The notes: generated by a model from the letters alone, not told the origin. 33,142 nucleotides of DNA from Acidimicrobiales bacterium (GCA_030447445.1 JAUJOW010000014.1:1-33142); one strand, 5' to 3'; shown: positions 9,999 to 18,264, counted from the stretch's first letter. Translations and numbers: made by a program.

Positions 9999-11906
9999 AT
10001 GGGTTCACGAGCGAAGATCCTGGTCACCATTGTTGCGGTGGCCGCCCTGACAGCGTGCATGCCTCCTCCGGCCCAGGCCGAGCCCCACCGGAGCCATCCG
10101 ACGGCGGTCTCCACGAACCCCGTGGACCACACGCCCCACGTGCTCGACGGCACCGTCTACGCCGTCCTAGAGGTGGGCAACAAGGTCATCGTGGGCGGTC
10201 AGTTCACCAGGGTGAAGAAGTGGAGCCGGCCGGGGGAGTTCAGCCGGGTCGGCATCTTCGCCTACGACAAGAACACGGGCGACATCGACCTCAACTTCGC
10301 CCCCGTCCTCGACGGCGAGGTCCGTGATCTCGAGCTCGCCCCCGACGGCGGCGTCCTCGTCGGCGGCACCTTTTCAACGGTCAACGGCGGCAGCTTCGTC
10401 GGCGGTCTGGCCAAGCTCGATCCCGCCAACGGACAGCCCGTGGCGGGGTTCAAGGGCCACACCAACGGCCGGGTCTACGACATCGCCGTGGTCGGCACCA
10501 CCGCCTACGTCGGCGGCACGTTCACCAAGATCCGCAACCACTCCCGCTCGCTGCTGGCCGCCATCAACACCACGACCGCCGCGCTCGACGAGTCCTTCAA
10601 TGTGCCCGTCACCACCGCCATCCGCTACAAGGCCGACGTCTTCAAGGTCGACGTGACCCCCGACGGCAGCCGGATGGTCATCCTCGGCAACTTCAGGTCG
10701 GTCGGCGGCCAGCCCCGTGACCAGGTGGCGATGATCAACCTGACCGCCCCGGCGCGGGTGACCAGCTGGCAGACCGACGGGTACCGGGCCGACGTGTGTG
10801 CATCGTCCTACGTCATGTACGTCCGGGACGTGGACTTCTCCCCCGACGGCTCCTACTTCGTGATCGTGACAACCGGCGCCTGGCGTGGCACCTCGACGCT
10901 GTGTGACACCGCCGCCCGCTGGGAGACCAACCGGGAAGGTCCGGGCCAGAAGCCGACCTGGGTCGACTACACCGGCGGCGACTCGCTCGGCGCCGTGGCC
11001 GTCACCGGCTCCCTGGTCTACGTGGTTGGCCACCAGCGCTGGCACAACAACGCCATCCCCCCCCATGGCGACGTGGCCGGGCCAGGCGCGGTCGTGCGCT
11101 ACGGCATCGCCGCCCTCGACCCCGAGAGCGGCACCACCACCAGCTGGACCATCCAGCGCGACCGGGGCATCACCGCCGGGGTGGCGGTCGAGGTGCCCGA
11201 CGGGCTCTACATCGGCAGCGACTCGGGCAAGATCGGCAACGAGTGGCACCCCCGGCTCGCCAAGCTCCCGCTCGCCGGCGGCACGACGGTGCCCAAGGTG
11301 GTGCACACGAACCTGCCGGCCACCGTTGGCAACGGCGGCGGCTCCACCGCCGCTGGTTCGAAGCCGACCACGGCGCTGACTACACGCACCTACAACGGCA
11401 CCTCCTTCGGGACGCCCGTCGTGCAGCCCGCCGACGGCACCGACTGGTCGACCGTGCGGGGGATCGTGCGGGCCGACGGTCGCACCTACCGGTTCCTCTC
11501 CGACGGCACCTATCAGATCTCCACCGACGGCACCACCTATCAGCCGGTCTCGAGCTGGATCACCTTCACCGGCCTCACCGGTGCGACCTATGACCGCGGC
11601 CGGCTCTTCACCACCAAGTCGGGGGATGCCAAGCTCTACGCCCGCGGCTTCGCCGCCGACGGCGGTCTGATCAACACCCTCGAGCACATCGTGGGCGGCA
11701 ACGGCGACGGGATGAACTGGAGCGGCACGAAGGGCATCGTGGCCATCGCCGGCAAGCTCTACCACGCCCAGTCCGACGGGAACCTGTACCGCACCGACCT
11801 CGTCAACGGCGCACCGGTGGCGGCCAGCACCGTCGTGGTGAGCGGTCCGGCGGTGGGCGACGGTCAGAACTGGAGCAAGATCACGGGCCTCCACGCCCGT
11901 TCCTGA
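9999..11906 (+). CDS. Secreted beta-propeller (delta-60 repeat-like) lipoprotein
   Basis: 635 residues. The signal peptide ends in LTAC (lipidated Cys20); an alternative signal-peptidase site follows PAQA. Residues about 45-440 carry repeated units of the form VGGxFTxV..(S)R..(L)AAxNxxTG.(L), for example VIVGGQFTRVKKW, VLVGGTFSTVNGG and AYVGGTFTKIRNHSR, typical of delta-60/DUF5122 propellers in secreted actinobacterial proteins. The last about 170 residues form a different, Gly/Asp-rich repeated module (YRFLSDGTYQ, LFTTKSGDAKLYARGF, LYHAQSDGNLYRTDL), resembling a second small propeller. ATG 9999 precedes the hydrophobic core; GTG 9987 is an alternative in frame. A surface binding role is likely; no enzyme motif was seen. 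Confidence 0.85.
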   Translation: MGSRAKILVTIVAVAALTACMPPPAQAEPHRSHPTAVSTNPVDHTPHVLDGTVYAVLEVGNKVIVGGQFTRVKKWSRPGEFSRVGIFAYDKNTGDIDLNFAPVLDGEVRDLELAPDGGVLVGGTFSTVNGGSFVGGLAKLDPANGQPVAGFKGHTNGRVYDIAVVGTTAYVGGTFTKIRNHSRSLLAAINTTTAALDESFNVPVTTAIRYKADVFKVDVTPDGSRMVILGNFRSVGGQPRDQVAMINLTAPARVTSWQTDGYRADVCASSYVMYVRDVDFSPDGSYFVIVTTGAWRGTSTLCDTAARWETNREGPGQKPTWVDYTGGDSLGAVAVTGSLVYVVGHQRWHNNAIPPHGDVAGPGAVVRYGIAALDPESGTTTSWTIQRDRGITAGVAVEVPDGLYIGSDSGKIGNEWHPRLAKLPLAGGTTVPKVVHTNLPATVGNGGGSTAAGSKPTTALTTRTYNGTSFGTPVVQPADGTDWSTVRGIVRADGRTYRFLSDGTYQISTDGTTYQPVSSWITFTGLTGATYDRGRLFTTKSGDAKLYARGFAADGGLINTLEHIVGGNGDGMNWSGTKGIVAIAGKLYHAQSDGNLYRTDLVNGAPVAASTVVVSGPAVGDGQNWSKITGLHARS

Positions 11907-11913
11907 GTCGCGA

Positions 11914-11942
11914 GGAGCCGGGGAGGTACCCTTGCCGGCTCC
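11914..11942 (+). terminator. Stem-loop after the beta-propeller gene
   Basis: GGAGCCGG (11914-11921) and CCGGCTCC (11935-11942) form a perfect 8-bp stem with a 13-nt loop, 7 bp after the stop codon. A second small inverted repeat, CCTGAG/CTCAGG (11942-11947, 11954-11959), follows directly. There is no U-tract, as is common in high-GC actinobacteria. Confidence 0.5.
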
Positions 11943-11962
11943 CTGAGCTCGATCTCAGGCAC

Positions 11963-11971
11963 TGGTATTCT
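11963..11971 (+). promoter_or_regulatory. Extended -10 promoter of the glycosyltransferase operon
   Basis: TGG-TATTCT is an extended -10 element placed 18 nt before the GTG at 11990, just downstream of the terminator of the previous gene. No -35 element at normal spacing is evident. This would give a leader of about 10-12 nt. Confidence 0.4.
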
Positions 11972-11989
11972 CGACCGATTCCGCCGAAC

Positions 11990-12457
11990 GTGGCTACCGG
12001 CACCCCTCTCCGAGTCCTCCTGGTCTGTTCGTCGGGTGGGCACCTGGCCCAGCTCATGCGCCTCGCCCCCTGGTGGGAGCGCCATGAGCGGGCCTGGGTC
12101 ACCTTCGACAAGATCGACGCTCGCTCTCAACTGAGCGACGAGCAGACGTGGTGGGCCCACCACCCCACCACCCGGAACCTCCCCAACGCCCTCCGCAACC
12201 TCGGCCTCGCCATCCGAGTGCTGTGGACGTACGGGCCGGACGTCGTGGTCTCCAACGGGGCCGGTGTGGCCGTTCCCTTCTTCGTCATTGCCCGGCTCAT
12301 GCGGCGGCGCACCGTGTACCTCGAGGTGTTCGACCGGGTGGAGTCGCCGACCTTGACCGGGCGCCTGTGCCGGCCCCTGACCCACCTGTTCTGCGTGCAG
12401 TGGCCCCAGCAGCAGGCCTGGTACCGCGGCAGCGTCGTCGTCGGCCCCCTGCTGTGA
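11990..12457 (+). CDS. ALG14/PssD-like glycosyltransferase subunit
   Basis: 155 residues. It matches the N-terminal half of split family-28 glycosyltransferases (ALG14, PssD, CpsF type), the membrane-associated subunit that anchors and completes its ALG13-like partner. Visible features are LLVCSSGGHLAQL (Rossmann-like loop, residues 10-22), PDVVVSNGAGVAVPFF, RTVYLEVFDRVESPTLTGR and a C-terminal CVQWPQQQ. It presumably transfers a sugar onto a polyprenyl-linked intermediate on the cytoplasmic face. The GTG start begins an operon of four genes overlapping by 4 bp each. The partner subunit is the next gene. Confidence 0.92.
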   Translation: MATGTPLRVLLVCSSGGHLAQLMRLAPWWERHERAWVTFDKIDARSQLSDEQTWWAHHPTTRNLPNALRNLGLAIRVLWTYGPDVVVSNGAGVAVPFFVIARLMRRRTVYLEVFDRVESPTLTGRLCRPLTHLFCVQWPQQQAWYRGSVVVGPLL

Positions 12458-12969
12458 GCCCACCTCGTCCACCGGCAGAGGTCGTGGTGACCCTCGGCAC
12501 GGATCACCACCCCTTCGGTCGGCTGGTGACCTGGGTCGACGCCTGGGCGGCGGCGCACCCCGGCACCCGCTGCGTCGTCCAGCACGGCCCTGCGCCGGCA
12601 CCCAGCCACGCTGAAGGTCACACCTTCGTCGCCTTCGATGACCTACGGCGGCTGTTGGCCGAGGCCACCGTCGTGGTCGGCCATGCCGGCCCGGGCACCG
12701 TGGTGGACGCGCGCGCCGTCGGGCGCCTTCCCGTCATCGTCCCCCGCCTCGCTGCCCACGGCGAGGTGGTCGACGACCACCAGCTGGCCTTCGGTCGGTG
12801 GATGCACGAGCGAGGCCGCGCCGTGCTCGTCGAGGATGAGGGGGCGCTGCATGCCCGCATCGACGAAGCCCTCGCCTCGCCCAGTGCCTACGCCGTGGAT
12901 CAGGCCGACCCGGCTGCCGAAGAGGCGGTGCGACGGGTCGGCGAGCTGATCGACGGGCTGTTCCCATGA
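12454..12969 (+). CDS. ALG13/PssE-like glycosyltransferase subunit (GT28 C-terminal domain)
   Basis: 171 residues. It is the catalytic, nucleotide-sugar-binding half of the split enzyme: VVVTLGTDHHPFGRLV at the N-terminus (the family TxGT segment), a central VVQHG, then ATVVVGHAGPGTVVDARAVG and LPVIVPRLAAHGEVVDDHQ, which correspond to the donor-binding GHGG...P..VP..... .E..D.HQ signature. GTG 12454 overlaps the stop of the ALG14-like gene (GTGA), implying translational coupling and 1:1 production. The open frame further upstream is a shadow of the preceding gene. The donor sugar cannot be told; PssDE pairs often use UDP-glucuronate. Confidence 0.92.
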   Translation: MSPPRPPAEVVVTLGTDHHPFGRLVTWVDAWAAAHPGTRCVVQHGPAPAPSHAEGHTFVAFDDLRRLLAEATVVVGHAGPGTVVDARAVGRLPVIVPRLAAHGEVVDDHQLAFGRWMHERGRAVLVEDEGALHARIDEALASPSAYAVDQADPAAEEAVRRVGELIDGLFP

Positions 12970-13925
12970 CCGCCGGTCCCCGACCACCGGTGACCGTGCT
13001 GTTCATCGGTGGTGCGGGGCGCAGCGGAACCACGCTGCTCGAGCGGTTGCTCGGCCAGGCCACCGGCGTGGCATCGCTCGGCGAGGTACGCCACCTGCCC
13101 GAGCGGGGGGTGGTGGAGGACCAGATGTGCGGCTGCGGTGAGCGGTTCTCGGCCTGCCCGTTCTGGTCCAAGGTCGGGCACCTCGCCTTCGGTGGTTGGA
13201 CGACCGCCGCCGCCGTGGCCTGGCGGGCCACCCAGCGCCGGGTGGACCGCAACCGGTATCTGCCCGTCCTCCTGTTTCCCGTCCCCCGCACGTTCCGCCG
13301 GGACCTCGCCTTGTACACCGACGGGCTCCGTCGCTTGTACGAGGCGGCGGCCGAGGTCGCTGGCGCCGCCGTCGTGGTCGACTCCTCCAAGGCCGGGTCC
13401 TCGGTGTTCCTCCTGCGGCGGGTTCCCGGCATCGACCTACGAGTGGTCCACGTCGTGCGGGACAGCCGAGGGGTGGCCCACTCCCTGTTGAAGGAGGTCG
13501 CCCGCCCAGAGGTAGGCGACGCCGTCGCGCTCATGCCCCGGGCTCGCCCGCTGACCGGAGCCGCCTGGTGGATGTTGTTCAACGCCATGTTCCACGCCGT
13601 CACCTCCAGCGGAACCCCGACGGTGCGGGTTCGCTACGAGGACCTGGTGGCGCACCCCCGAACCGAGGTCAGCCGCGTCCTCACCCATGTCCGGGGAGGC
13701 TCTGACCACGCCGACCTCTCCTTCATGGCCGACGGCCACGCTGACCTCGAAGTCGATCACACGGTGGCCGGCAACCCCATGCGGTTCCGCACCGGCCGCA
13801 TCGAGCTGCGCCCCGACGTGGCTTGGCAGGCCGGCCTATCCCGCCGTCACCGCCGGTTGGTCACCGCCGCCACTGCCCCCTTCCTCCTGCGCTACGGCTA
13901 CCTGCGCAACCGGTGGAGTCGGTGA
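12966..13925 (+). CDS. PAPS-dependent sulfotransferase
   Basis: 319 residues. The 5'-phosphosulfate-binding loop is GGAGRSGTTLLERLLG (residues 15-30) and the 3'-phosphate-binding segment is VVRDSRGVAHSLL (about 161-173). An MCGCGERFSACPFW segment with clustered Cys is common in this actinobacterial subgroup. The enzyme should move sulfate from PAPS to a hydroxyl of a sugar or lipid; its place between glycosyltransferases suggests a glycan or glycolipid. ATG 12966 overlaps the previous stop (ATGA). No APS/PAPS synthesis genes are in the window. Confidence 0.92.
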   Translation: MTAGPRPPVTVLFIGGAGRSGTTLLERLLGQATGVASLGEVRHLPERGVVEDQMCGCGERFSACPFWSKVGHLAFGGWTTAAAVAWRATQRRVDRNRYLPVLLFPVPRTFRRDLALYTDGLRRLYEAAAEVAGAAVVVDSSKAGSSVFLLRRVPGIDLRVVHVVRDSRGVAHSLLKEVARPEVGDAVALMPRARPLTGAAWWMLFNAMFHAVTSSGTPTVRVRYEDLVAHPRTEVSRVLTHVRGGSDHADLSFMADGHADLEVDHTVAGNPMRFRTGRIELRPDVAWQAGLSRRHRRLVTAATAPFLLRYGYLRNRWSR

Positions 13926-14848
13926 CCGGTCTCCATGAACGCCTGTCGGTCACCGTGGTGGTCCCCACCAGGGACCGGCCCGAGCTCCTCCGCAAGTCCA
14001 TCGCCGCCATCGTCGCGCAGCGCTACGGCGGGCCCATCGAGGTGGTGGTCGTCTACGACCAGTCCGAGCCCGACCTCGGCCTCACGCGGGACGATCCCGA
14101 CCGCTCCGTGCGCGTGGTCACCAACCAGCGAACGCCTGGCCTGGCCGGTGGGCGCAACACCGGCATCCTGGCCGCCACCAGCGAGCTGGTCGCGTTCTGC
14201 GACGACGACGACGTCTGGCTTCCCGGCAAGCTCGAAGCGCAGGCCGAGGCGTTGGCCGGCGGCCCGACGCTCGAGCTCGTCACCACTGGCACCCTGGTCG
14301 ATTACCGCGGCAAGCTCACGCCCCGGGTGCTGGACGACGACCGCATCACCTTCGACCGGTTGGTGCGGTCGCGCACCCCCGAGGCGGTGGCCTCCAGCTT
14401 CTTGGTGCGCCGGGAGGCCCTGCTGGATGGCATCGGGCTCGTCGACGAGGCCATCCCGGGCAGCTTCGGCGAGGACTACGACCTGCTCCTCCGGGCCGCC
14501 CGCCGCCGTCCCGTCGGCAACGTCCCCCGCCCGCTCGTGCGCTACCTGCGCAACGAGCAGTCGTTCTTCACGGTGCGCTGGCAGACGATCATCGACGCCC
14601 TCGACTTCCTGCTCGCCAAGCACCCTGAGCTGCGTGACCACCCGGCCGGGTTGGCTCGCATCGAGGGCCAGCAGGCCTTCGCCCGCGCTGCGCTCGGCCA
14701 GCGACGGGAGGCCAGGGCGACGGCCCGGCGGGTGCTGGCCCACAACCGGCGGGAGCCCCGGGCCTACCTGGCGCTGCTGGCCACCACTCCGTTGGTCCGG
14801 GCCGACCGGGTGCTCCGCCTGCTGCAACGCTTCGGGCGGGGCATCTGA
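13922..14848 (+). CDS. Family 2 glycosyltransferase
   Basis: 308 residues. GT-A fold: SVTVVVPTRDRPELLRKSI at the N-terminus, GGRNTGILAATSELVAFCDD with the DxD metal site in FCDDDDVW (about residues 96-103), and FGEDYDLLLRAAR, which holds the ED acid motif (catalytic base). A helical C-terminal tail of about 70 residues has Ala/Arg-rich TPR-like character. The GTG overlaps the sulfotransferase stop by 4 bp (GTGA), completing the coupled four-gene operon. It probably adds one residue of the same surface glycan. The gene ends 13 bp before the convergent GH26 gene, with no hairpin between. Confidence 0.93.
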   Translation: MTGLHERLSVTVVVPTRDRPELLRKSIAAIVAQRYGGPIEVVVVYDQSEPDLGLTRDDPDRSVRVVTNQRTPGLAGGRNTGILAATSELVAFCDDDDVWLPGKLEAQAEALAGGPTLELVTTGTLVDYRGKLTPRVLDDDRITFDRLVRSRTPEAVASSFLVRREALLDGIGLVDEAIPGSFGEDYDLLLRAARRRPVGNVPRPLVRYLRNEQSFFTVRWQTIIDALDFLLAKHPELRDHPAGLARIEGQQAFARAALGQRREARATARRVLAHNRREPRAYLALLATTPLVRADRVLRLLQRFGRGI

Positions 14849-14861
14849 TCGGCGGGGACCC

Positions 14862-15869
14862 TCAGCGACCTCGGGGGTTCATGTAGGGGTCTCGCACCAT
14901 CGTGTTCCAGGCCTGGTAGCTGGCCAACGTCGAGTCGAGCCGCCAGTCGAAGTTGGTGCCCTGTTCGTACTTGTTGGAGTCGAAGTAGACCACGGCCTTG
15001 ATCTTCGGGAAGTGCGTGCGCAGCGTCGGAGCGACCTCGGCGATCCATGCCGCCTTCTGCCCGGGCAGTGCCTCCATCGCTCCGAACTCACCGACCATGA
15101 TCGGCTTTCCGGTCCCGACCGCCCAGTTGTAGAAGTTGGTGAAGATGGTCCGGAACGACACCCACGACCCCCGCTTCGGGGCCCAGTTGTACCCGTCGGC
15201 GCAGACCCAGTCCACGACGTCGTTGCCGGGGTACCAGGGAGCGCCGTTGTCGATGCTGAAGGCCCAGGCGGTGGGGCACCAGACCCAAGCCACGTTGCCG
15301 GCCCCCTCTTGCTGAAAGATGCGGTGCATGTGACGCCAGGCGGCGATGAAGGCTTCGGGGTTCTGCGCCACGGCGGCCTTCGCCTTGGAGTCCATCTCCG
15401 CCCCGTAGCGCAGGTAGACCGGGGCGCCGAGGCCCTTCAGGGCGCGGGCCCGCTCCCGGATCACGTTGTCGTGGTAGCCGGCGGTCACCTCCGACGCCAC
15501 CGCACCAGACCAGGTCACCATCGGGGTTCGACCCTGGGACAAGTGCCAGCTCTCCCGCCAGGTCGGGAACGGCTTGGTGAAGCTGTAGAAGCTGTGCGCG
15601 ATGTCGAACCCGCGCCCGGCATCGCCCTCCCGCTGGGTCCACAGCGCGCTCTCCTGTGCTTGGGTCCAGGTTCCACGAGGAGCCACCCAGGCCCCGGTCA
15701 GCGCGCCCGACGCCGGCACCGCCGGCTTGCCGCCCGGGCTGGGGGCCGGCGACGACAGCGTGGTTCGACCTGGCCCTGGGTCGGGGTAGGGCAGTGGCTC
15801 GCAGGCGACGAGGAAGGTCGTGGCGGCGAGGAGAGCGAGGAGAAGGAGCTTGGTGGGGACGTGGGGCAC
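14862..15869 (-). CDS. GH26-like glycoside hydrolase lipoprotein (copy 1)
   Basis: 335 residues. Lipobox FLVAC with lipidated Cys23, then a Pro/Ser/Gly linker to about residue 55. The rest resembles the GH26 (beta-mannanase-like) barrel: PFPTWRESW, YLRYGAEMDSKAKA with candidate acid/base Glu158, WVWCPTAW, WYPGNDVVDWVCADGYNW, and PIMVGEFGAME with candidate nucleophile Glu261. It is therefore likely an extracellular, membrane-anchored glycan hydrolase acting on the polysaccharide made by neighbouring genes, or on cell-wall material. A close paralog lies at 21043-22023. The GTG start is preceded by AGGGGAG only one base away, so a leaderless or weak start is possible. Confidence 0.85.
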   Translation of the reverse strand: MPHVPTKLLLLALLAATTFLVACEPLPYPDPGPGRTTLSSPAPSPGGKPAVPASGALTGAWVAPRGTWTQAQESALWTQREGDAGRGFDIAHSFYSFTKPFPTWRESWHLSQGRTPMVTWSGAVASEVTAGYHDNVIRERARALKGLGAPVYLRYGAEMDSKAKAAVAQNPEAFIAAWRHMHRIFQQEGAGNVAWVWCPTAWAFSIDNGAPWYPGNDVVDWVCADGYNWAPKRGSWVSFRTIFTNFYNWAVGTGKPIMVGEFGAMEALPGQKAAWIAEVAPTLRTHFPKIKAVVYFDSNKYEQGTNFDWRLDSTLASYQAWNTMVRDPYMNPRGR

Positions 15870-15905
15870 GCTCCCCTATCGTTCACGCCTCGTGGGAAGT
15901 GAGCG

Positions 15906-15931
15906 CGCAGAGCGAAATACTTCTCGCTGCG
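15906..15931 (-). terminator. Stem-loop after the LAxTG protein gene
   Basis: CGCAGAGCGA (15906-15915) and TCGCTGCG (15924-15931) pair over 8 bp with a 2-nt bulge and an 8-nt loop. It lies 23 bp beyond the stop of the minus-strand LAxTG gene and ahead of the GH26 gene, so it may separate the two transcripts. Confidence 0.4.
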
Positions 15932-15954
15932 TGACAGGACTTCGCTGACCGCGG

Positions 15955-16302
15955 TCAGGCGGCGAGCGTGGTACGCCGTCGGGTGACCAGCACGGCCCCA
16001 CCCACGAGCACCAGCACACCGCCGACGGCGGCCAGCTGGGCCACGTCCCCCCCGGTGACCGCGAGCGCGTCGTCGTCGCCGGACTCCGACCCACCCGAGC
16101 CCACGTCGCCCCGGGCGCCGGCACCACTGCCGGCGGAGCCGACGGGATCGTCGTCGGCGGGCTGACGGGTGTAGTCGTCGGCCGGGGGAGGCTGGCTGGA
16201 GTAGTCCCCGTCGTCGGACTGCGCCCCAGCGAGACCGGGGAAGGCGAGCAGGGCGAGGGCGAGCAGAAGACCACTGAGGGTGGCACGCAGGAGCCTGGTC
16301 AC
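15955..16302 (-). CDS. Small cell-wall-anchored protein with LAxTG sorting signal
   Basis: 115 residues. Signal peptide with Ala/Leu-rich core ending GLAGAQ (about residue 28), then a low-complexity Asp/Ser/Gly/Pro region, then LAVTG (80-84), a hydrophobic segment of about 20 residues and a TRRRTT tail. LAxTG is the motif recognised by class E sortases of high-GC actinobacteria, so the protein should be linked to the peptidoglycan or its precursor; no sortase gene is in the window. GTG 16302 is supported by a well-formed promoter ending 7 nt before it, and an AAGG sequence; the longer frame to 16368 is not needed. Its role is unknown; such proteins are often small surface spacers. Confidence 0.8.
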   Translation of the reverse strand: MTRLLRATLSGLLLALALLAFPGLAGAQSDDGDYSSQPPPADDYTRQPADDDPVGSAGSGAGARGDVGSGGSESGDDDALAVTGGDVAQLAAVGGVLVLVGGAVLVTRRRTTLAA

Positions 16303-16309
16303 GGTCGGA

Positions 16310-16338
16310 ACCTTATCGACCCCCCGCCTCGTCGTCAA
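16310..16338 (-). promoter_or_regulatory. Strong sigma-A-like promoter of the LAxTG gene
   Basis: On the minus strand TTGACG (16338-16333), 17-bp spacer, TAAGGT (16315-16310), then 7 nt to the GTG start at 16302. This is the best housekeeping promoter in the window, and its position predicts a leaderless mRNA. Confidence 0.65.
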
Positions 16339-16377
16339 CACCTTGCGTGGTCGACTTGGCACCACCACTACGCACCG

Positions 16378-18102
16378 TCACAGCGCGAACCGGCGTGGCC
16401 GGTCGAGCGGCTGAACCGTCCCGCCGCCCGTCCAGCGAGCTGCGGGGACCCGCGCCGCCGGCTCGACCTCCAGCCCTCGGCTCCCCTCGGGCACCGAGAA
16501 CGTCACCGTCACCGTCTCGCTGGCACCAGCCCTGATGCGCACGTAACGCCCGATGGCTCGGGTGGGGCCGTCGGAACCGAGGAAGGTGGTGTACTCCCCT
16601 CCCCGGGCAGTCAACCTCGCCGCCTCTGGGGGCACGTTCACCACGACGATGCCGGCGTACTCCCCGCTGCTCAGACCGTCGACGTTGGGCCCGGCCACAT
16701 AGGTGGGTTGGTCGTCAGGGGTGGCGTTGCGCAGCACGACGCTGACGGTCACGAGGCTGTGCCCGTCGCGCCGCTCTGTGGAGACGGTCACCTCTTCGTC
16801 GAGGAAGTAGTCGAGTTTGTTGCCGCCGCGGTTGAGCACCGACACAGCAAGTGACCGGTCGGTAAGTGCGCCGTCGACGCCGGCCACCTCCCAGGTCTCC
16901 TGCTCGTCGGGATCGGCCGACCAGGCCAAGAGGTGGCGGCCGCGACCCGCCGCCACCAGCGCATCAGCGAGGTCGGCGAGCTCCCAGGTCCCTTGTTCGA
17001 GCCGGTCGAACAGGGACTCGGCCACCCGGCCGAGCTGGTCACGGCGAACGTCTTGGCGATCGCCGAAGCGAGCGTACTGGCCGTTGAGGAGCTGGTACCG
17101 CGCGGATCGGGCTGTGTATGTGACACCGTCGACGGTGACCGGGCCGAGGGCCCTGAGGAGGTGGCGCACGGCATCCACGTCGATGGCCAGGACGCCGTCC
17201 ACCTCTCCGCCGCCGGGCACCCGCTGCCACATCTGCCGGGCGAGAGCGGCGCTCACCGGGAACCGGGGCGTCAAGGCGAGGTTGCGGAAGTCGGCCCCGG
17301 GGTCGAGCCACGACCAGTTGCGGGCCAGGTCGGTGTCGTCGATGGCAACTCCCTCGGGCAGCACGAGCTCGTTCGTGGCAACCAGCTCTCCCAGGTCGAG
17401 TCGGCCGCCGGCGGCGTCGAGGGGACCGGCGGACAGGAACATCCCCGACCCTGCCCGCATCTCGGCGTTGTTGGCGGCGAGGACCAGGTAACGGCGAGGA
17501 CCGTCCAGGAAGCGGGCCGTGCCGTCGAGCAGGATGCCGGCGGCGTCGAGCCCGTCGAGGGCCTCCCGCCGGCGGCTGGCGTACTCGTCGGCGGCCCGCT
17601 CCACGGGGCCGAACAACGCTGTGCTCGGCCCTGGGCCGACCGCTCGCAGCCGGCGCTCGGAACGCTCGACGAGGTCGGCCATGTCCCGGAGCAGCGCCAC
17701 TCGCTCGACTCCCCGGGGGGTCGGGCCCTCGGTGGCGGCTCGGAGATCGCCGGCGGCATCGGTGGCGATGGCGGTGGTGGCGGCGGCGCCCCGGTTGAGC
17801 TTCTCGGCCGCCCGCACCTGGCGGCCGACGATGGGCACGAGCTTCATCGGTGCGACGAGTGGGTTGGCGATCAAGCCTTCGGCAGCTTCGAACTCGTCCT
17901 CCGCCGAGCGCAGTCGCCGCTCGGTCCTCGGGTCGAGCAGTGCCGAGAAGGAGCGGTCGGCGGCGGCTGCCCGCAACCCGTCGAGGCCGCGGTCGCTGTG
18001 CCGGTTGGCGACGACGAGCATCACGGTGACCACGGCCAGCCAGCCGATGGCCAGCCCGAGGGCAAGCTTCCATGCCCACCGGGGCCGAGCGGGTATAGCC
18101 AT
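16378..18102 (-). CDS. DUF4012 domain membrane-anchored protein
   Basis: 574 residues. One N-terminal transmembrane segment (about 12-32, preceded by Pro/Arg/Trp) and a large extracytoplasmic part. It has the DUF4012 plan: a helical Ala/Arg-rich region to about 190, RYLVLAANNAEMRAGSGMFLS, DFRNLALTPRFPVSAALARQMW, VDGVLAIDVDAVRHLL, LNGQYARFGDRQDVRRDQL, and a beta-rich C-terminus ending in VTVTFSVPEGSRG. DUF4012 proteins are common in actinobacterial surface-polysaccharide loci; their biochemical role is unknown. A TAACCT -10-like box lies 9 nt before the ATG. It is divergent from the priming transferase gene with a shared 177-bp region. Confidence 0.9.
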   Translation of the reverse strand: MAIPARPRWAWKLALGLAIGWLAVVTVMLVVANRHSDRGLDGLRAAAADRSFSALLDPRTERRLRSAEDEFEAAEGLIANPLVAPMKLVPIVGRQVRAAEKLNRGAAATTAIATDAAGDLRAATEGPTPRGVERVALLRDMADLVERSERRLRAVGPGPSTALFGPVERAADEYASRRREALDGLDAAGILLDGTARFLDGPRRYLVLAANNAEMRAGSGMFLSAGPLDAAGGRLDLGELVATNELVLPEGVAIDDTDLARNWSWLDPGADFRNLALTPRFPVSAALARQMWQRVPGGGEVDGVLAIDVDAVRHLLRALGPVTVDGVTYTARSARYQLLNGQYARFGDRQDVRRDQLGRVAESLFDRLEQGTWELADLADALVAAGRGRHLLAWSADPDEQETWEVAGVDGALTDRSLAVSVLNRGGNKLDYFLDEEVTVSTERRDGHSLVTVSVVLRNATPDDQPTYVAGPNVDGLSSGEYAGIVVVNVPPEAARLTARGGEYTTFLGSDGPTRAIGRYVRIRAGASETVTVTFSVPEGSRGLEVEPAARVPAARWTGGGTVQPLDRPRRFAL

Positions 18103-18245
18103 GGCGGAGCGAGGTTAGGCCTGGAACCACGCCGCCTCCGTACGGCTCAGCCGGGGGGTCACTCCTGCCCGACGGGTTACTGCATGGCCAGCGACGCAAG
18201 CGGCATGAACCGGACAGACGGGCGCCCCTCCGCTACGCTACGTGA

Positions 18246-18264
18246 CCGCCTCGGACCGAGGCGG
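18246..18264 (+). repeat. Perfect 9-bp palindrome at the ribosome-binding site of the priming transferase
   Basis: CCGCCTCGG (18246-18254) and CCGAGGCGG (18256-18264) flank a single A. The right arm touches the Shine-Dalgarno sequence GGAGGAAGGG, which begins at 18264. It could be an operator for a dimeric regulator in the shared DUF4012/transferase promoter region, or an RNA hairpin controlling translation. Confidence 0.55.

Noticed and set aside
11942..11959. CCTGAG/CTCAGG inverted repeat as a terminator or operator
   Set aside because: Only 6 bp, no U-tract, and adjacent to a better 8-bp stem-loop; kept only as a remark under that terminator.
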